The notes beneath the pieces were generated by a model, which worked only from the letters and a program-made list of their open reading frames with translations, ran no database searches and was not told the DNA's origin. A DNA stretch of 64,000 nt from Clostridia bacterium (lineage in GTDB: Bacteria > Bacillota > Clostridia > Oscillospirales > Acutalibacteraceae): assembly GCA_017465505.1 (NCBI GenBank), contig JAFTWB010000024.1:1-64000 (forward strand), given 5' to 3'. A program made the translations under genes and the position numbers. This document shows positions 7,601-16,028 of this stretch, piece by piece. The number at the start of each line of letters is the position of its first letter. Positions within the stretch are counted from its first letter, which is position 1.

Positions 7601-8767
7601 GTTGAACATATCACGGATTTCGTTCATAATCTGCCAGTCGTGAGCAGCCATAAGGTCGAAACGGAAACCGTCGATATGATACTCTTCTGCCCAGTACTTA
7701 AGGGACTGCTTCATATAATTTCTGAACATTGCCTTATCGGAAGCAAGTGTGTTACCGCAGGCAGTACAGTTGATATACTGTGTAGCACTTTCCATTCTGT
7801 AGTAGTAGCCGGGAACAGTGTAAGTAAAGGGTGACTGGTCAGAACCGAAGGTGTGGTTATATACAACACCCATAATTACAGAGATACCTCTGTCGTGAAG
7901 AGCCTGAACCAGCTGCTTGAATTCTCTGATTCTTACGTTACCGTCATAGGGATTTGTGGAGTAAAGACCCTCGGGTACGTTGTAGTTCTTGGGGTCATAA
8001 CCCCAGTTGTAAGACTCGTTGTTTCTTTCATCACCTGAAGCAAAGTCAAAGGGGCACTGAATGTGAACAGCCTTGATACCCTGCTCTACAAGGTAGTCAA
8101 CACCAACGCTCTTGCCCTTGTAGTTAAGACCGCCCTCGATAAAGCCGAGGAACTTGCCCTGATACTCGGGAGAAACACCGGAGTTGTCAGAAGATGTAAG
8201 GTCAGCAATGTGAACTTCCCAGATACCCTCGTCTGTCATCTGGTCCTGGAAAACGTGCTTGTCGTTCTCCCAGCCCTCGGGGTCTGTGGAGTCAAGGTCA
8301 ACTACCATAGAACGGTTACCGTTTACACCGCAAGCCTTTGCGTAGATGTCGTAGGTTTCCTTTGCACCGATTTTGGAGTCAACGGTGTAGGTGTAGTAAA
8401 CGTTTTTAAAGTCGCCCTCAAGAGCAACTGTCCAAACGCCGGTAGCGTTGTCCTTATCCAATGTGTGTGAACCCAGATTCTCAGCACCATTCTCAAGGTC
8501 AGAGCCTGTTGCGTAGAGGTTAAGGGTTACATTCTTAGCTTCAGGAGACCATACTTTCCAAGTTGTCTTGGAAGGAGTATAGGTGCTACCCAAATCTGTG
8601 CCGTTGTAAGCTTTGTTCTCAAGATAGTTTACATTATAGTAGCTACCGAGAACTGCGCCTGTTTCGGCTGTTTCGATTTCTGCTGCATTGGCTGTTATGC
8701 AAACTGTAGAAATGCTTGCAATCATAAGAACTGCCATTACGAGAGAAATCAATCTTCTGAGTTTCAT
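4652..8767 (-). CDS. Secreted type I pullulanase-like GH13 enzyme with dockerin and starch-binding modules
   Basis: This 1371-residue enzyme is predicted to cut alpha-1,6 bonds in pullulan and starch outside the cell. Order: signal peptide (about 1-30, ending ITANA); CBM48-like domain with YNGTDLGSTY; GH13 core with YNWGYDP near 255, region I VVYNHTF near 303, nucleophile in DGFRFDL near 367, acid/base in GEPW near 404, region IV FDCHDG near 482; beta domain; two MucBP-like repeats; a starch-binding-like module; a Thr/Pro linker; a type I dockerin near 1090-1150 with two NIKDAT/NVKDAT Ca-binding halves; a second Thr/Pro/Glu linker; and a CBM26-like C-terminus from about 1268. The ATG at 8767 follows GGAGAGGA. 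The dockerin implies docking to a cohesin scaffold, as in amylosomes of R. bromii. Confidence 0.93.
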   Translation of the reverse strand: MKLRRLISLVMAVLMIASISTVCITANAAEIETAETGAVLGSYYNVNYLENKAYNGTDLGSTYTPSKTTWKVWSPEAKNVTLNLYATGSDLENGAENLGSHTLDKDNATGVWTVALEGDFKNVYYTYTVDSKIGAKETYDIYAKACGVNGNRSMVVDLDSTDPEGWENDKHVFQDQMTDEGIWEVHIADLTSSDNSGVSPEYQGKFLGFIEGGLNYKGKSVGVDYLVEQGIKAVHIQCPFDFASGDERNNESYNWGYDPKNYNVPEGLYSTNPYDGNVRIREFKQLVQALHDRGISVIMGVVYNHTFGSDQSPFTYTVPGYYYRMESATQYINCTACGNTLASDKAMFRNYMKQSLKYWAEEYHIDGFRFDLMAAHDWQIMNEIRDMFNAMYGGEGKKIIMYGEPWTGTGGNPGIYASNSCTISNASKLKENIGCFNDATRDAIQKWFKSDATASTSTVKAGITSTTKGGLKPNKSITYFDCHDGVTWWDNLMGANGKQYDSTNASHTMKLRTSMTYLFTSQGVPFMLAGTEFARTKYGEGNSYNLGDVNAFDWKRIETYATEVAYVKGLREIRNAFSPFRSSSNVVNPGYLSTGNNVIAYTLNNSKAGEWSKALVIVNNGGAASVSLPAGNWTVVANGTKAGLTSLGTASGSYSVPANGSAILVQGETTAKSATYEKVTVKHVADGKTIKTTEALYAVGDTWRAVPDNYTLFNHTVESIEANAGTKLGNTYYGTVEAGKDVVVTINYKSFNTDGYLTIKYVDEKGNSVSNDITFRMLNGEEFNLPFSNVSGYELVSSKYPSNFKGTFDSSKPATITFVYKQLEVESIDVYYYNTKWGSNVGMYAYTDNEDKPLGAWGAKAQRMTKVTNAAELPKGETVGNWYKKSISDANSELDYHITSCNVMFHNMGQGDQEPLNGEPGYVASGTVYVKNKVLSFNTDIVVSHIDVATGKKLAEDERISFTNVSLNDTYETKAKAGLGEAIVPTNAKGNVVAGSICVVYLYGDKPEQPTTVATQPTTTEATEPATTVTVPATTKATEPATTVTVPATTTAPTSTTATTTAPATTVPKTTVEPGTTATNPGYYVDPLILGDTDLSGVVNIKDATLIQKHAANLLTLIGDGEICADAYIDGKINVKDATIIQKYLAKMAIDYAVGEKIEGTGEWVTYPVTTPATTAPKVTVAPTTAKPTEAPTTAEPTEAPTTTEPTEVPTTAEPTEAPTTAKPTEAPTTAEPTEEPTTEPTEAPTTEEPTEEPTEEPTEEDPYYPPMDSYTVCFSNNKRWSGTVYAYCWDPVGGNNGEWPGVPMTYYDTNEYGEDRYIYEVPAGMTNIIFTDGSAKSVDIDLTQMVDFGFYLLDTQNIEGAYDIGNFVFI
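4985..5245 (-). repeat. 27-bp-type coding repeat, Thr/Pro/Glu linker of the pullulanase
   Basis: The DNA repeats a unit encoding PTTAEPTEA (9 residues) about nine times with drift to EPTEEPTE near the end. Such linkers are flexible, probably O-glycosylated spacers. A second, shorter Thr/Val/Pro linker is at 5560-5745. Confidence 0.85.
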
Positions 8768-8916
8768 TAAATCCTCTCCTTTTTTAATGCACACACCTGT
8801 GCAATTTACTCAATAAAATTGTAGCACAAAAATAACCACAAATAAATACTTTTATTATCTTTTTAGTCTCGCTAATTCACCAATAATTTCAATAAGTATT
8901 TATGCAACATAAACAA

Positions 8917-8954
8917 AACCCTTTTGCGATTATAGTGATAATCGCAAAAGGGTT
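8917..8954. terminator. Intrinsic terminator after the ASKHA-fold gene
   Basis: A perfect 16-bp stem, AACCCTTTTGCGATTA with its complement, around a 6-base loop, followed on the minus strand by a T-rich stretch. It isolates the 8963-10057 gene from the pullulanase promoter region, which shows only weak promoter matches. Confidence 0.8.
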
Positions 8955-8962
8955 CACAAATT

Positions 8963-10057
8963 TTAGCGTAAATCTATGTCTGTAAAGCCTACTCCGAAGG
9001 CAGTGCCCAAAGAAAGGCAGATACTTGCTTCGACATCGGAAAAATACAGACCTATGGCAGTGCCGTCGTGGATAAGTCTTACCTCCACCTGACGGTGCAA
9101 GGTTGAGGAAAGGTCGTGAGCCAGAAGGGAGCCGTAATCTTCTGTAAGGTTGAACAGCTTGGCGTATCCTCCCCTGTCCCTGCAAAGCTTGTTGGCAACA
9201 GTGTAGTTGGCAATGCTTATGATAACTTTATCGCAGAAACCGCCTGAGGCCATAGCCTCTTTACAGGTATCGGCAACAACATTGGTGAGATACCTGTGAA
9301 GCTCAATAGCTCGTGCACAGTTTTCGGGGCTCTGAGAGGTATCCAGCTCCATATGCATAGAGGGCTTTGTAGGAAGCTTTGTAAACTCTGAGATATCACC
9401 GTTTTTCTTTTTGATGACACAACGCTTCAGATTAGTCTGACCAAAATCCAGCACAGCAGCTGATTCGCAGGTTTCCGGCAAAAGCTTGGCACAGCCCATT
9501 GTGCCGATGTGAGAGCCGTTATCATAAAGTCTGATATCATAAGGGGTTTCTCCTGCCATATCAAAAACGTAAAGTATCTGCTCTTTAAGTCTTCTACCCA
9601 GAAGTCCGCCTGAAAGTCCTCCTGTAAGGATAATGGTTTTCAGGTTTGCCCAATATTTCCAGTGCTGACTTTGCCAGTCGTATCTGATAGCTCTGTTTTT
9701 CGGGTGGCCTTGCTTTAAGGTAAGCAGAATAACTCCAAGACGATTGCCGTATTTGCGGATAATGGCGTCAGCCATAAGCTTTGCCACAATGTCTTCGCTG
9801 TAAGTGGCGTCATCCAGAAACTTAGGGAGATTCTGGTCAGTATAAGCTGAAATATCCACTCCCTTTTTCTTAGCCTGCTCTTTGATTTCCTGAGTTATAA
9901 GCTTGGCAGAAAAAATCTGATTTGCACTTTTGCCGATTATATCGTCACAAATTCCTTTTACAGGGATGTAAGCAACAACACCTCTGTTAACAGAACAAAG
10001 AGAGGTTACATATTCACAATTAGCTTCCTTTGAAAAGGACAGGAAAGGATTTTTCAT
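8963..10057 (-). CDS. Hexokinase/ROK-like ASKHA-fold protein
   Basis: The 364-residue protein has glycine-rich phosphate loops of the actin/hexokinase fold: VLDFGQTNLKRC (about 213-224), SLGTAFGVGF near the C-terminus, and an LIHDGTAIGLY segment resembling the catalytic-Asp region of sugar kinases. An ILTGGLSGGLLGRRL loop lies near 143. I do not recognise an exact family. A cytosolic sugar kinase or a sensor with that fold is likely, which would suit a position beside the pullulanase. The ATG follows GGGAGA. It is the last gene after the ABC exporter on the same strand, 21 bases downstream, so it may be co-transcribed. Confidence 0.55.
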   Translation of the reverse strand: MKNPFLSFSKEANCEYVTSLCSVNRGVVAYIPVKGICDDIIGKSANQIFSAKLITQEIKEQAKKKGVDISAYTDQNLPKFLDDATYSEDIVAKLMADAIIRKYGNRLGVILLTLKQGHPKNRAIRYDWQSQHWKYWANLKTIILTGGLSGGLLGRRLKEQILYVFDMAGETPYDIRLYDNGSHIGTMGCAKLLPETCESAAVLDFGQTNLKRCVIKKKNGDISEFTKLPTKPSMHMELDTSQSPENCARAIELHRYLTNVVADTCKEAMASGGFCDKVIISIANYTVANKLCRDRGGYAKLFNLTEDYGSLLAHDLSSTLHRQVEVRLIHDGTAIGLYFSDVEASICLSLGTAFGVGFTDIDLR

Positions 10058-10078
10058 AACTGATCTCCCATAAAGTTC

Positions 10079-10906
10079 TTAGCTGCCTGCGGATTCATAA
10101 GCCCTGATACCCAACTTCCAGATAAGCTGAGAAAGCAGGAAAAGTGCCACAGACACACCAACTGTCACCGCTAAGCTCCAAGGGCTCTCCCCTCTTAAAA
10201 TATAGATAGCAGGATAATAAGCCGTAAGAGCAAAGGGTAGGATGTATGTAATAATAGTCTTTACAACATTATTATATATCTTTGCGGGATAACTTGCAAA
10301 CTCATTTGTCATATAACACATATGAGTAATGTGGCCGCTTCTCTTTGTCCAGAAGGAAATTGCGGCAGTGCCTGTTTTGATTGATGTGTAAATCATAATT
10401 GCAAAGGGAAGCACAAAAGCCACAGGAATCAGTCTGAGCCAGTTTATATCTGCGGCAATTTCGGCAGGCATTGAGAAAACACTGTAAGCTACCAGAACAA
10501 TACCCACAAACAAGTCACCAAATGCGTCAACACAGAACTTTTCTGTCAGCACATAGAACCAGCTGTTAACAGGTCGGGTCAGGTACTTGTCAAAGTCACC
10601 TTTTGCCACAACCCAGTAGCCCATTCCCCAGAGGTTATCAAAGAGAAGATGGTCAACTCCCTTGGGGATAAGGGAAAAGCCGTAGATAAAGAGCACTTCG
10701 TTAAAGGTCCAGGCGTCAAGCACCTCGCCGTTTACTTTGTAAACAAGAGCAGGGATTGCCGAAAAGATAATACCGAGAGTAAGGATTTTTACTGCCTGCA
10801 CCAGCACAAAGCCGATTGCACCCATTAAAAAGTCAACCTTATATTCCATAAGCTTTTTCAGGTCCTGTGCCACGAAAATGCGATGAAGTCTTAAATATTT
10901 TCTCAT
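10079..10906 (-). CDS. ABC-2-type exporter permease
   Basis: A 275-residue membrane protein with about six hydrophobic segments and the RPVNSWFY-type cytoplasmic loop seen in permeases paired with COG4586-type ATPases. With the next gene it would form a heterodimeric channel in the membrane; the substrate is unknown. The ATG at 10906 follows GGAGG by 8 bases. It overlaps the end of the upstream permease region closely, so the three genes form one operon: ATPase, permease, permease. Confidence 0.85.
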   Translation of the reverse strand: MRKYLRLHRIFVAQDLKKLMEYKVDFLMGAIGFVLVQAVKILTLGIIFSAIPALVYKVNGEVLDAWTFNEVLFIYGFSLIPKGVDHLLFDNLWGMGYWVVAKGDFDKYLTRPVNSWFYVLTEKFCVDAFGDLFVGIVLVAYSVFSMPAEIAADINWLRLIPVAFVLPFAIMIYTSIKTGTAAISFWTKRSGHITHMCYMTNEFASYPAKIYNNVVKTIITYILPFALTAYYPAIYILRGESPWSLAVTVGVSVALFLLSQLIWKLGIRAYESAGS

Positions 10907-10910
10907 ATCA

Positions 10911-11723
10911 TCAACCTCCGTGTACCACAAGTCGTTTCATAGCAAGCTTTAAAACCAGCTTAGAAATAAGGGCAAAAATCACAAGCCAGATAACCTGAAG
11001 GCTCATATAAAAAGCAATCTGCCAGGGGCTGTAAAGTCCCATATAAATCATAACAGGTGTGTATGAAAGGGACGCAAAAGGCAGAAACTGAAGCACATAG
11101 CCAAAGCCTCCCATAAATGCCAGAGGAATGGTTGCACCCGAAAGGAAATCCACCACTGCACCTTTTATAATGTCTGTTCCCCAAAGGTTTTTGAGGAAAA
11201 AAGCAAGAAAGCCGTAAGAAAGATTGAAGTAAAAGTTAATGCCGTAAGCAAGCACCATACTTAAAAGGAAAAGTAAAAGCATAGGAATGTCAAGCATTAA
11301 CCTGCCGTTTATAACAAAGCGGTAAATCTCAACGCCTGCGGTAATAGGCAGAAAGATAAGGCAGAAGCTGATTATCTTGTTGCCCAGCTCCTGAAAAAGA
11401 AAGCACATATCAAAGTCAATGGGCTTAATCATTCGCATAACAACCGAGCCGTCAAGAATTTCCTTGCCGATGGCATAAGAGCCGTCGGAGTAGGTTATGT
11501 AACCCGAAAGGAAAGAAATAAAAAGGTAAACTACCATATTATCGTAGGAAAAGCCGTAGAGAGTTTCCTGAGAAGAGCTGTCAAAAACCGCTTTCCATAC
11601 AAAAAACATAACAAAGCACTTCATAATTTCTCCCAAAAGGAAGAAAAGGAAGTTTGCACGGTAGGTTACGCTTTCCATTATGCCTGCACGGGTAAAAGGA
11701 AAGTACTTTTTGATTTTTGTCAC
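10911..11723 (-). CDS. ABC-2-type exporter permease (second subunit)
   Basis: A 270-residue protein with six predicted transmembrane segments, an ILDGSVVMRMIKPID loop between early helices that parallels the loop in its partner, and a basic N-terminus. It starts 4 bases inside the ATPase gene's end and ends just before the next permease. Family members of this type have been linked to export of varied small molecules; no substrate can be read here. Confidence 0.85.
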   Translation of the reverse strand: MTKIKKYFPFTRAGIMESVTYRANFLFFLLGEIMKCFVMFFVWKAVFDSSSQETLYGFSYDNMVVYLFISFLSGYITYSDGSYAIGKEILDGSVVMRMIKPIDFDMCFLFQELGNKIISFCLIFLPITAGVEIYRFVINGRLMLDIPMLLLFLLSMVLAYGINFYFNLSYGFLAFFLKNLWGTDIIKGAVVDFLSGATIPLAFMGGFGYVLQFLPFASLSYTPVMIYMGLYSPWQIAFYMSLQVIWLVIFALISKLVLKLAMKRLVVHGG

Positions 11724-12742
11724 TTTGCCTCTCCTCCCCCTTTATAAAGACGGCGGATGATTTCCTCAATATCTGCGTCCTTGACACTGATGTCCTTAAC
11801 GTGAACTTTGGAAAGAGTAAAGCTGAGCATATTCTCCACAGAGGCAATCTCTGTATTGAAACGCACCTTTACTCCTGTCCCCTCTGCTTTTACGCTGAAA
11901 TCATCCTCGGCAAAGTTGAACTTCTCCTGATATGTAAGCTTTTCAAGGTCTTCGGCTCTGTTAAGCTCAAAGCTGAGCTCACGCATTTGTCCATAACGCT
12001 CTCTGAGGGTAGAAAGCTCGCCGTCAAAGACCTTTTTGCCCTTATCAATCATAACAATACGATTACATAAAAGCTCAATATCCTCAAGGTCGTGGGTTGT
12101 GAGAATAACGGTTGTGCCGCTTTCCTCGTTAATCCGTTTGATTGCCTTTCGGATATTATCCTTCACCACAACGTCAAGACCAACGGTGGGCTCATCAAGG
12201 AAAAGCACCTTGGGATTATGCAGAAGTGCCGCCGCAATGTCAGCCCTCATTCGTTGACCAAGAGAAAGAGTTCGTACAGGACTTGAGATAAAGTCCTCAA
12301 GGTCAAGTACCTCGTTGAGAAAAGCCATCCTCTTCTCGTAATCTTCCTGAGGGATATCGTAAATCTCTTTTAAAACCATATAGGTTTCACGCAATGCCAA
12401 ATCCCACCAAAGCTGAGTTCTCTGACCGAAAACAACACCGATTTCCTTAACATACTCCTTACGGCTCTGGGTAGGAATATGGCCGTTGATACGACAGAAA
12501 CCCTCGCTGGGGGTAAGAATACCTGTAAGCATTTTAATAACTGTGGATTTGCCTGCACCGTTTGGGCCGATAAAACCAATCATCTCCCCTGCCTGAACAT
12601 CAAAGTCAATGCCGTCAACCGCCTTGACAACGCTGTAATCAGGCTTGAAAAGTGCCTTTATGCTACCCTTAAGACCGGGCTCTTTAATAGCCTTTTTAAA
12701 GTGCTTGTGCAGATTCTCCACGTGAATCATTGAATTTTCCAT
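11720..12742 (-). CDS. ABC transporter ATP-binding protein
   Basis: The 340-residue ATPase energises the two downstream permeases. Visible motifs: Walker A GPNGAGKST near residue 60, signature LSLGQRMRADIA near 170, Walker B VLFLDEPTVGLDV, and the switch histidine in TTHDLEDIE. A C-terminal extension of about 100 residues follows, as in COG4586-type ATPases. The ATG has a strong RBS (GAGGAGG). It heads the operon, with a divergent radical SAM gene about 100 bases away. Confidence 0.92.
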   Translation of the reverse strand: MENSMIHVENLHKHFKKAIKEPGLKGSIKALFKPDYSVVKAVDGIDFDVQAGEMIGFIGPNGAGKSTVIKMLTGILTPSEGFCRINGHIPTQSRKEYVKEIGVVFGQRTQLWWDLALRETYMVLKEIYDIPQEDYEKRMAFLNEVLDLEDFISSPVRTLSLGQRMRADIAAALLHNPKVLFLDEPTVGLDVVVKDNIRKAIKRINEESGTTVILTTHDLEDIELLCNRIVMIDKGKKVFDGELSTLRERYGQMRELSFELNRAEDLEKLTYQEKFNFAEDDFSVKAEGTGVKVRFNTEIASVENMLSFTLSKVHVKDISVKDADIEEIIRRLYKGGGEAK

Positions 12743-12838
12743 AATTACCTCCTCTCGCTTTCAAAGGAAAGCAGAGCTCACTTAAAATAATACCTTTATT
12801 TGCTTCACACTTTATGATACAATAATAAAGGTGATTTT

Positions 12839-13714
12839 ATGAATTGTAAACTTTGTCCCCATAAATGTGGGGCTTTCAGAACTAAAGATACAGCAGGCGG
12901 AAAATGCGGCCTGAGCCTCACGCCCAAGGTGGCTCGGATTGCTCCCCATTTCTGGGAAGAACCGCCTATAAGCGGAGTAAAAGGCAGCGGCACGGTGTTT
13001 TTCAGCGGATGTACCTTAAACTGTGTTTACTGTCAGAACTATAAAATTTCAGCCCAAAATCTGGGAACTCCAATCACCGCTGAGAAGCTCGCCGATGAAT
13101 ACAAAAAGCTTGAAGAACAGGGTGTTCACAACATAAACTTAGTCAGTGCCACTCAGGTTTTGCCTGAGATTATAAGGAGCTTTGAAATCTACAAGCCAAA
13201 AATCCCCGTGGTTTATAACTGCGGTGGTTTTGAAAGAGTAGAAACTCTTAAAGCACTGGAGAGTATTGTGGACATTTACCTGCCGGATTTCAAATATGCC
13301 GACAACGCACTGGGCTTTGAGTATTCGGGTGCTGAAAATTATAGAGAAGTCGCCCTGTCTGCCATTAGTGAGATGTTCAGGCAAAAAGGCGAGCTGAGTC
13401 TTGATGATGAAGGTATAGCACAAAAGGGCGTTTTGGTGCGTCATCTTGTGCTGCCTAATCACACAAAAAACAGCATAGAAGTGCTCAATATTCTCAAAGA
13501 GAATTTTGGCGATTTACTGACGCTGAGCCTGATGGGTCAATATACTCCTGCGGGCAAGGCCTGTGAGTATTCAAAGCTTTCGCGAAAAATCACCAAAAGA
13601 GAGTATCAAAAGGTTTTGAATCACCTTCTGGATTTGGAAATCAGAGGATATTCCCAGGAGCTTTCAGCCGCCGCTGAAGAATACATCCCCGACTGGGACT
13701 ACAAGGCGGAGTAA
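12839..13714 (+). CDS. Radical SAM protein, PflA-like (COG1313 type)
   Basis: A 291-residue radical SAM enzyme: GCTLNCVYCQN at about residues 58-68 supplies the CX3CX2C ligands of the 4Fe-4S cluster that cleaves S-adenosylmethionine. The N-terminal CKLCPHKCG and GGKCGL cysteines are typical of the group annotated as pyruvate-formate-lyase-activating-enzyme-like. The true substrate of COG1313 proteins is unknown to me. The gene is monocistronic, divergent from the ABC operon, and ends before a strong bidirectional terminator. Confidence 0.85.
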   Translation: MNCKLCPHKCGAFRTKDTAGGKCGLSLTPKVARIAPHFWEEPPISGVKGSGTVFFSGCTLNCVYCQNYKISAQNLGTPITAEKLADEYKKLEEQGVHNINLVSATQVLPEIIRSFEIYKPKIPVVYNCGGFERVETLKALESIVDIYLPDFKYADNALGFEYSGAENYREVALSAISEMFRQKGELSLDDEGIAQKGVLVRHLVLPNHTKNSIEVLNILKENFGDLLTLSLMGQYTPAGKACEYSKLSRKITKREYQKVLNHLLDLEIRGYSQELSAAAEEYIPDWDYKAE

Positions 13715-13816
13715 CTAAGCCTTAAGCCCCCTCTACTGAGCTATATAGCTAACGCATAAAGCGGATAGCACTAATATAAAGCTTTTTCACTATTTACTAT
13801 TACTTATTACATTAAG

Positions 13817-13850
13817 AAACCCGTGCCGACATAAACGTGGGCACGGGTTT
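13817..13850. terminator. Bidirectional terminator
   Basis: Arms AAACCCGTGCC and GGCACGGGTTT lie between the convergent radical SAM and RNase Y genes. Confidence 0.9.
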
Positions 13851-13857
13851 AATTTGC

Positions 13858-15411
13858 TTATTTTGCAAAGTCGACTGCTCTTGCCTCGCGGATAATGTTT
13901 ACCTTAATCTGACCGGGATATTCCAGATCAGCTTCGATTTTCTGACAGATCTCACGTGCAAGGGGAATCATTTTCTCGTCACTTACAACCTCAGGCTTAA
14001 CCATAATGCGGATTTCTCTGCCTGCCTGAATAGCATAAGAGGACTCAACACCTTCAAAACCTGAAGCAACTGCTTCCAGCTTCTCAAGACGCTTGATGTA
14101 GTTCTCCAGATTTTCACGTCTTGCACCGGGACGAGCGGCTGAAATAGCGTCGGCTGCCTGAACAAGACAAGCTACAACGGTCTTTGCTTCAATGTCGCCG
14201 TGGTGTGCGTGAATAGCGTGGATAACTGCGTCGCTTTCCTTATATTTTCTTGTAACGTCAACGCCGAGTTCGATATGGCTGCCTTCCATTTCGTGGTCAA
14301 GTGCCTTACCGATATCGTGAAGAAGACCTGCACGCTTAGCGGTAGCAGGGTCCATTCCCAGCTCAGCAGCCATAATACCTGCAAGGTAAGAAACTTCAAG
14401 GGAGTGGTTGAGTACGTTCTGACCGTAGCTTGTGCGATAGCGAAGTCTTCCCAAAAGCTTTACAAGCTCAGGGTGTACGCCGTTTACACCTGCTTCGATA
14501 ACTGCGTGCTCACCGGACTGCTTGATAGTAGCCTCTACCTCGCGTCTGGCTTTGTCAACCATTTCCTCAATTCTTGCAGGATGAATACGACCATCGGAAA
14601 TGAGCTTTTCAAGGGACACACGAGCAATTTCACGTCTTACGGGCTCAAAGCAGGAAAGAGTGATTGCCTCGGGTGTGTCATCGATAATAAGGTCAACGCC
14701 TGTTAAGGTTTCGATTGCACGGATATTTCTACCCTCACGGCCGATGATACGGCCTTTCATCTCATCATTTGGAAGAGGAACAACAGAAACTGTCGCCTCT
14801 GCAACGTGATCAGCAGCTAAACGCTGAATTGCAAGAGAGATAATGTTACGGGCTTTTTTGTCTGATTCGTCCTTGAGCTGCTGCTCAAAATCCATAATCT
14901 TTGTTGCCTTCTCGTGGTCAAGCTCGTCGTCGAGCTTCTGGAGAAGATAGGTCTTTGCCTGCTCCTGAGTGTAGCCCGAGATACGCTCAAGCATTTCAAA
15001 CTGGCTTTTCTTGACCTGCTCTACTTCGAGGAGTCGGTTATCGACATCCTTGAGTTTTTTGTTGACATTGTCCTCCTTACGCTCAAGCTGGTCCATCTTC
15101 TTGTCTAAAGACTCTTCCTTTTGCTGGATACGTCTTTCCTGACGCTGAACCTCTTTGCGTCTTTCGTTAATGTCTTTGTCTGCTTCATTTCTTAAGCGAT
15201 GAATTTCATCTTTGCCTTCAATAACGGCTTCTTTTTTCTTAGCTTCAGCTGTTTTCATAGCCTCAGAGATAATTCTGTTGGCTTCCTGCTCGGCACTGCC
15301 GATTTCTTTTTCCGCTACATTTTTGCGGTAAACCATACCTGCAACCACACCAACGGCTGCAAAAACAACTGCGGCAGCTATGATTAGTACAAGTGCTAAC
15401 CACAACTCCAT
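13858..15411 (-). CDS. rny: Ribonuclease Y
   Basis: RNase Y is the membrane-anchored endonuclease that starts mRNA decay in many Firmicutes. The 517-residue protein has an N-terminal transmembrane helix ([19 protein letters not shown]), a long coiled coil (about 30-200), a KH domain with [15 protein letters not shown] near 215-230 and an HD domain with [12 protein letters not shown] near 362-373 that holds the metal site. The ATG at 15411 is chosen because AGGAGGTG lies 7 bases before it; upstream ATG codons lack an RBS. The leader contains the structured segment at 15511-15572. Confidence 0.97.
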   Translation of the reverse strand: MELWLALVLIIAAAVVFAAVGVVAGMVYRKNVAEKEIGSAEQEANRIISEAMKTAEAKKKEAVIEGKDEIHRLRNEADKDINERRKEVQRQERRIQQKEESLDKKMDQLERKEDNVNKKLKDVDNRLLEVEQVKKSQFEMLERISGYTQEQAKTYLLQKLDDELDHEKATKIMDFEQQLKDESDKKARNIISLAIQRLAADHVAEATVSVVPLPNDEMKGRIIGREGRNIRAIETLTGVDLIIDDTPEAITLSCFEPVRREIARVSLEKLISDGRIHPARIEEMVDKARREVEATIKQSGEHAVIEAGVNGVHPELVKLLGRLRYRTSYGQNVLNHSLEVSYLAGIMAAELGMDPATAKRAGLLHDIGKALDHEMEGSHIELGVDVTRKYKESDAVIHAIHAHHGDIEAKTVVACLVQAADAISAARPGARRENLENYIKRLEKLEAVASGFEGVESSYAIQAGREIRIMVKPEVVSDEKMIPLAREICQKIEADLEYPGQIKVNIIREARAVDFAK

Positions 15412-15510
15412 TTTGTGACACCTCCTTGATTTGATTCTTTTCATCAGAGTCAACTTGCGGTGCCGTTAAATTATAAAGATAAACAAATCCCAATATACTC
15501 AAAATAAAAA

Positions 15511-15572
15511 AGACGAAACTCAAAATGCACGGTAAAGCCCAAGGCTTAAGCACCGTGCTGGGATATCCGTCT
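15511..15572 (-). promoter_or_regulatory. Structured leader / possible attenuator upstream of rny
   Basis: Read on the minus strand, AGACG (15568-15572) pairs with CGTCT (15511-15515), enclosing a hairpin GCACGGT/ACCGTGC with an inner AGCC/GGCT pairing, and a T-rich run follows. This looks like a terminator placed about 100 bases before the rny start codon, with no gene upstream on this strand, so it probably controls rny itself. The rest of 15573-16028 is AT-rich with small hairpins and no gene I can support. Confidence 0.4.
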
Positions 15573-15953
15573 AAAATCTATTTTTAAAAAAGTTAAATCA
15601 GAAAAATGGATATCTATATATAACGGCTCACTAAGAGTCCAATAAAATAAGTTTAAACCCCAAAATCTCCCGACAAAAAGCGACAATATTAAGGTGATTG
15701 TCACCCAAAAAGAAAAATCGGGATATTAAAGGTTCATAAATTAGTTTGCGGAAAAACCGCTTTAGCCGCAGCAAATACTGCGTCCTTTATAATACTAAAG
15801 TAAATATATAAAAATGTCAAGAATATTTTACTATAAAATTCACATAAATAAAGAAAGAAATCGGTTATATTGTTAAAGAGATGTGTTTTTTGCATAAATT
15901 TTATATAATCGCAGAGCATATTGTCTTTAGTTTTTACAAAATAAGTTAAATTT

Positions 15954-15993
15954 TTATCAAAGTATTGAAATCTTTGATAAAAAGCATTACAAT
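15954..15993 (+). promoter_or_regulatory. gap promoter with overlapping inverted repeat
   Basis: TTGAAA (15965-15970), 17 bases, TACAAT (15988-15993): a good sigma-A promoter. A perfect inverted repeat TTATCAAAG (15954-15962) / CTTTGATAA (15972-15980) brackets the -35, the position of a repressor site. Confidence 0.7.
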
Positions 15994-16028
15994 ATAGTTA
16001 CCAAAAATTACAAGGAGGACAAACTATT

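Noticed and set aside
14200-14706. Plus-strand ORF inside rny
   Set aside because: Shadow of a strongly conserved gene on the other strand.
15263-15553. GTG-started ORF with a hydrophobic N-terminus overlapping rny
   Set aside because: It runs out of frame into rny, its start is within the structured leader and there is no RBS.
15734-15919. Minus-strand ORF of 61 codons upstream of gap
   Set aside because: AT-rich, no RBS, Phe/Leu/Tyr composition expected by chance.
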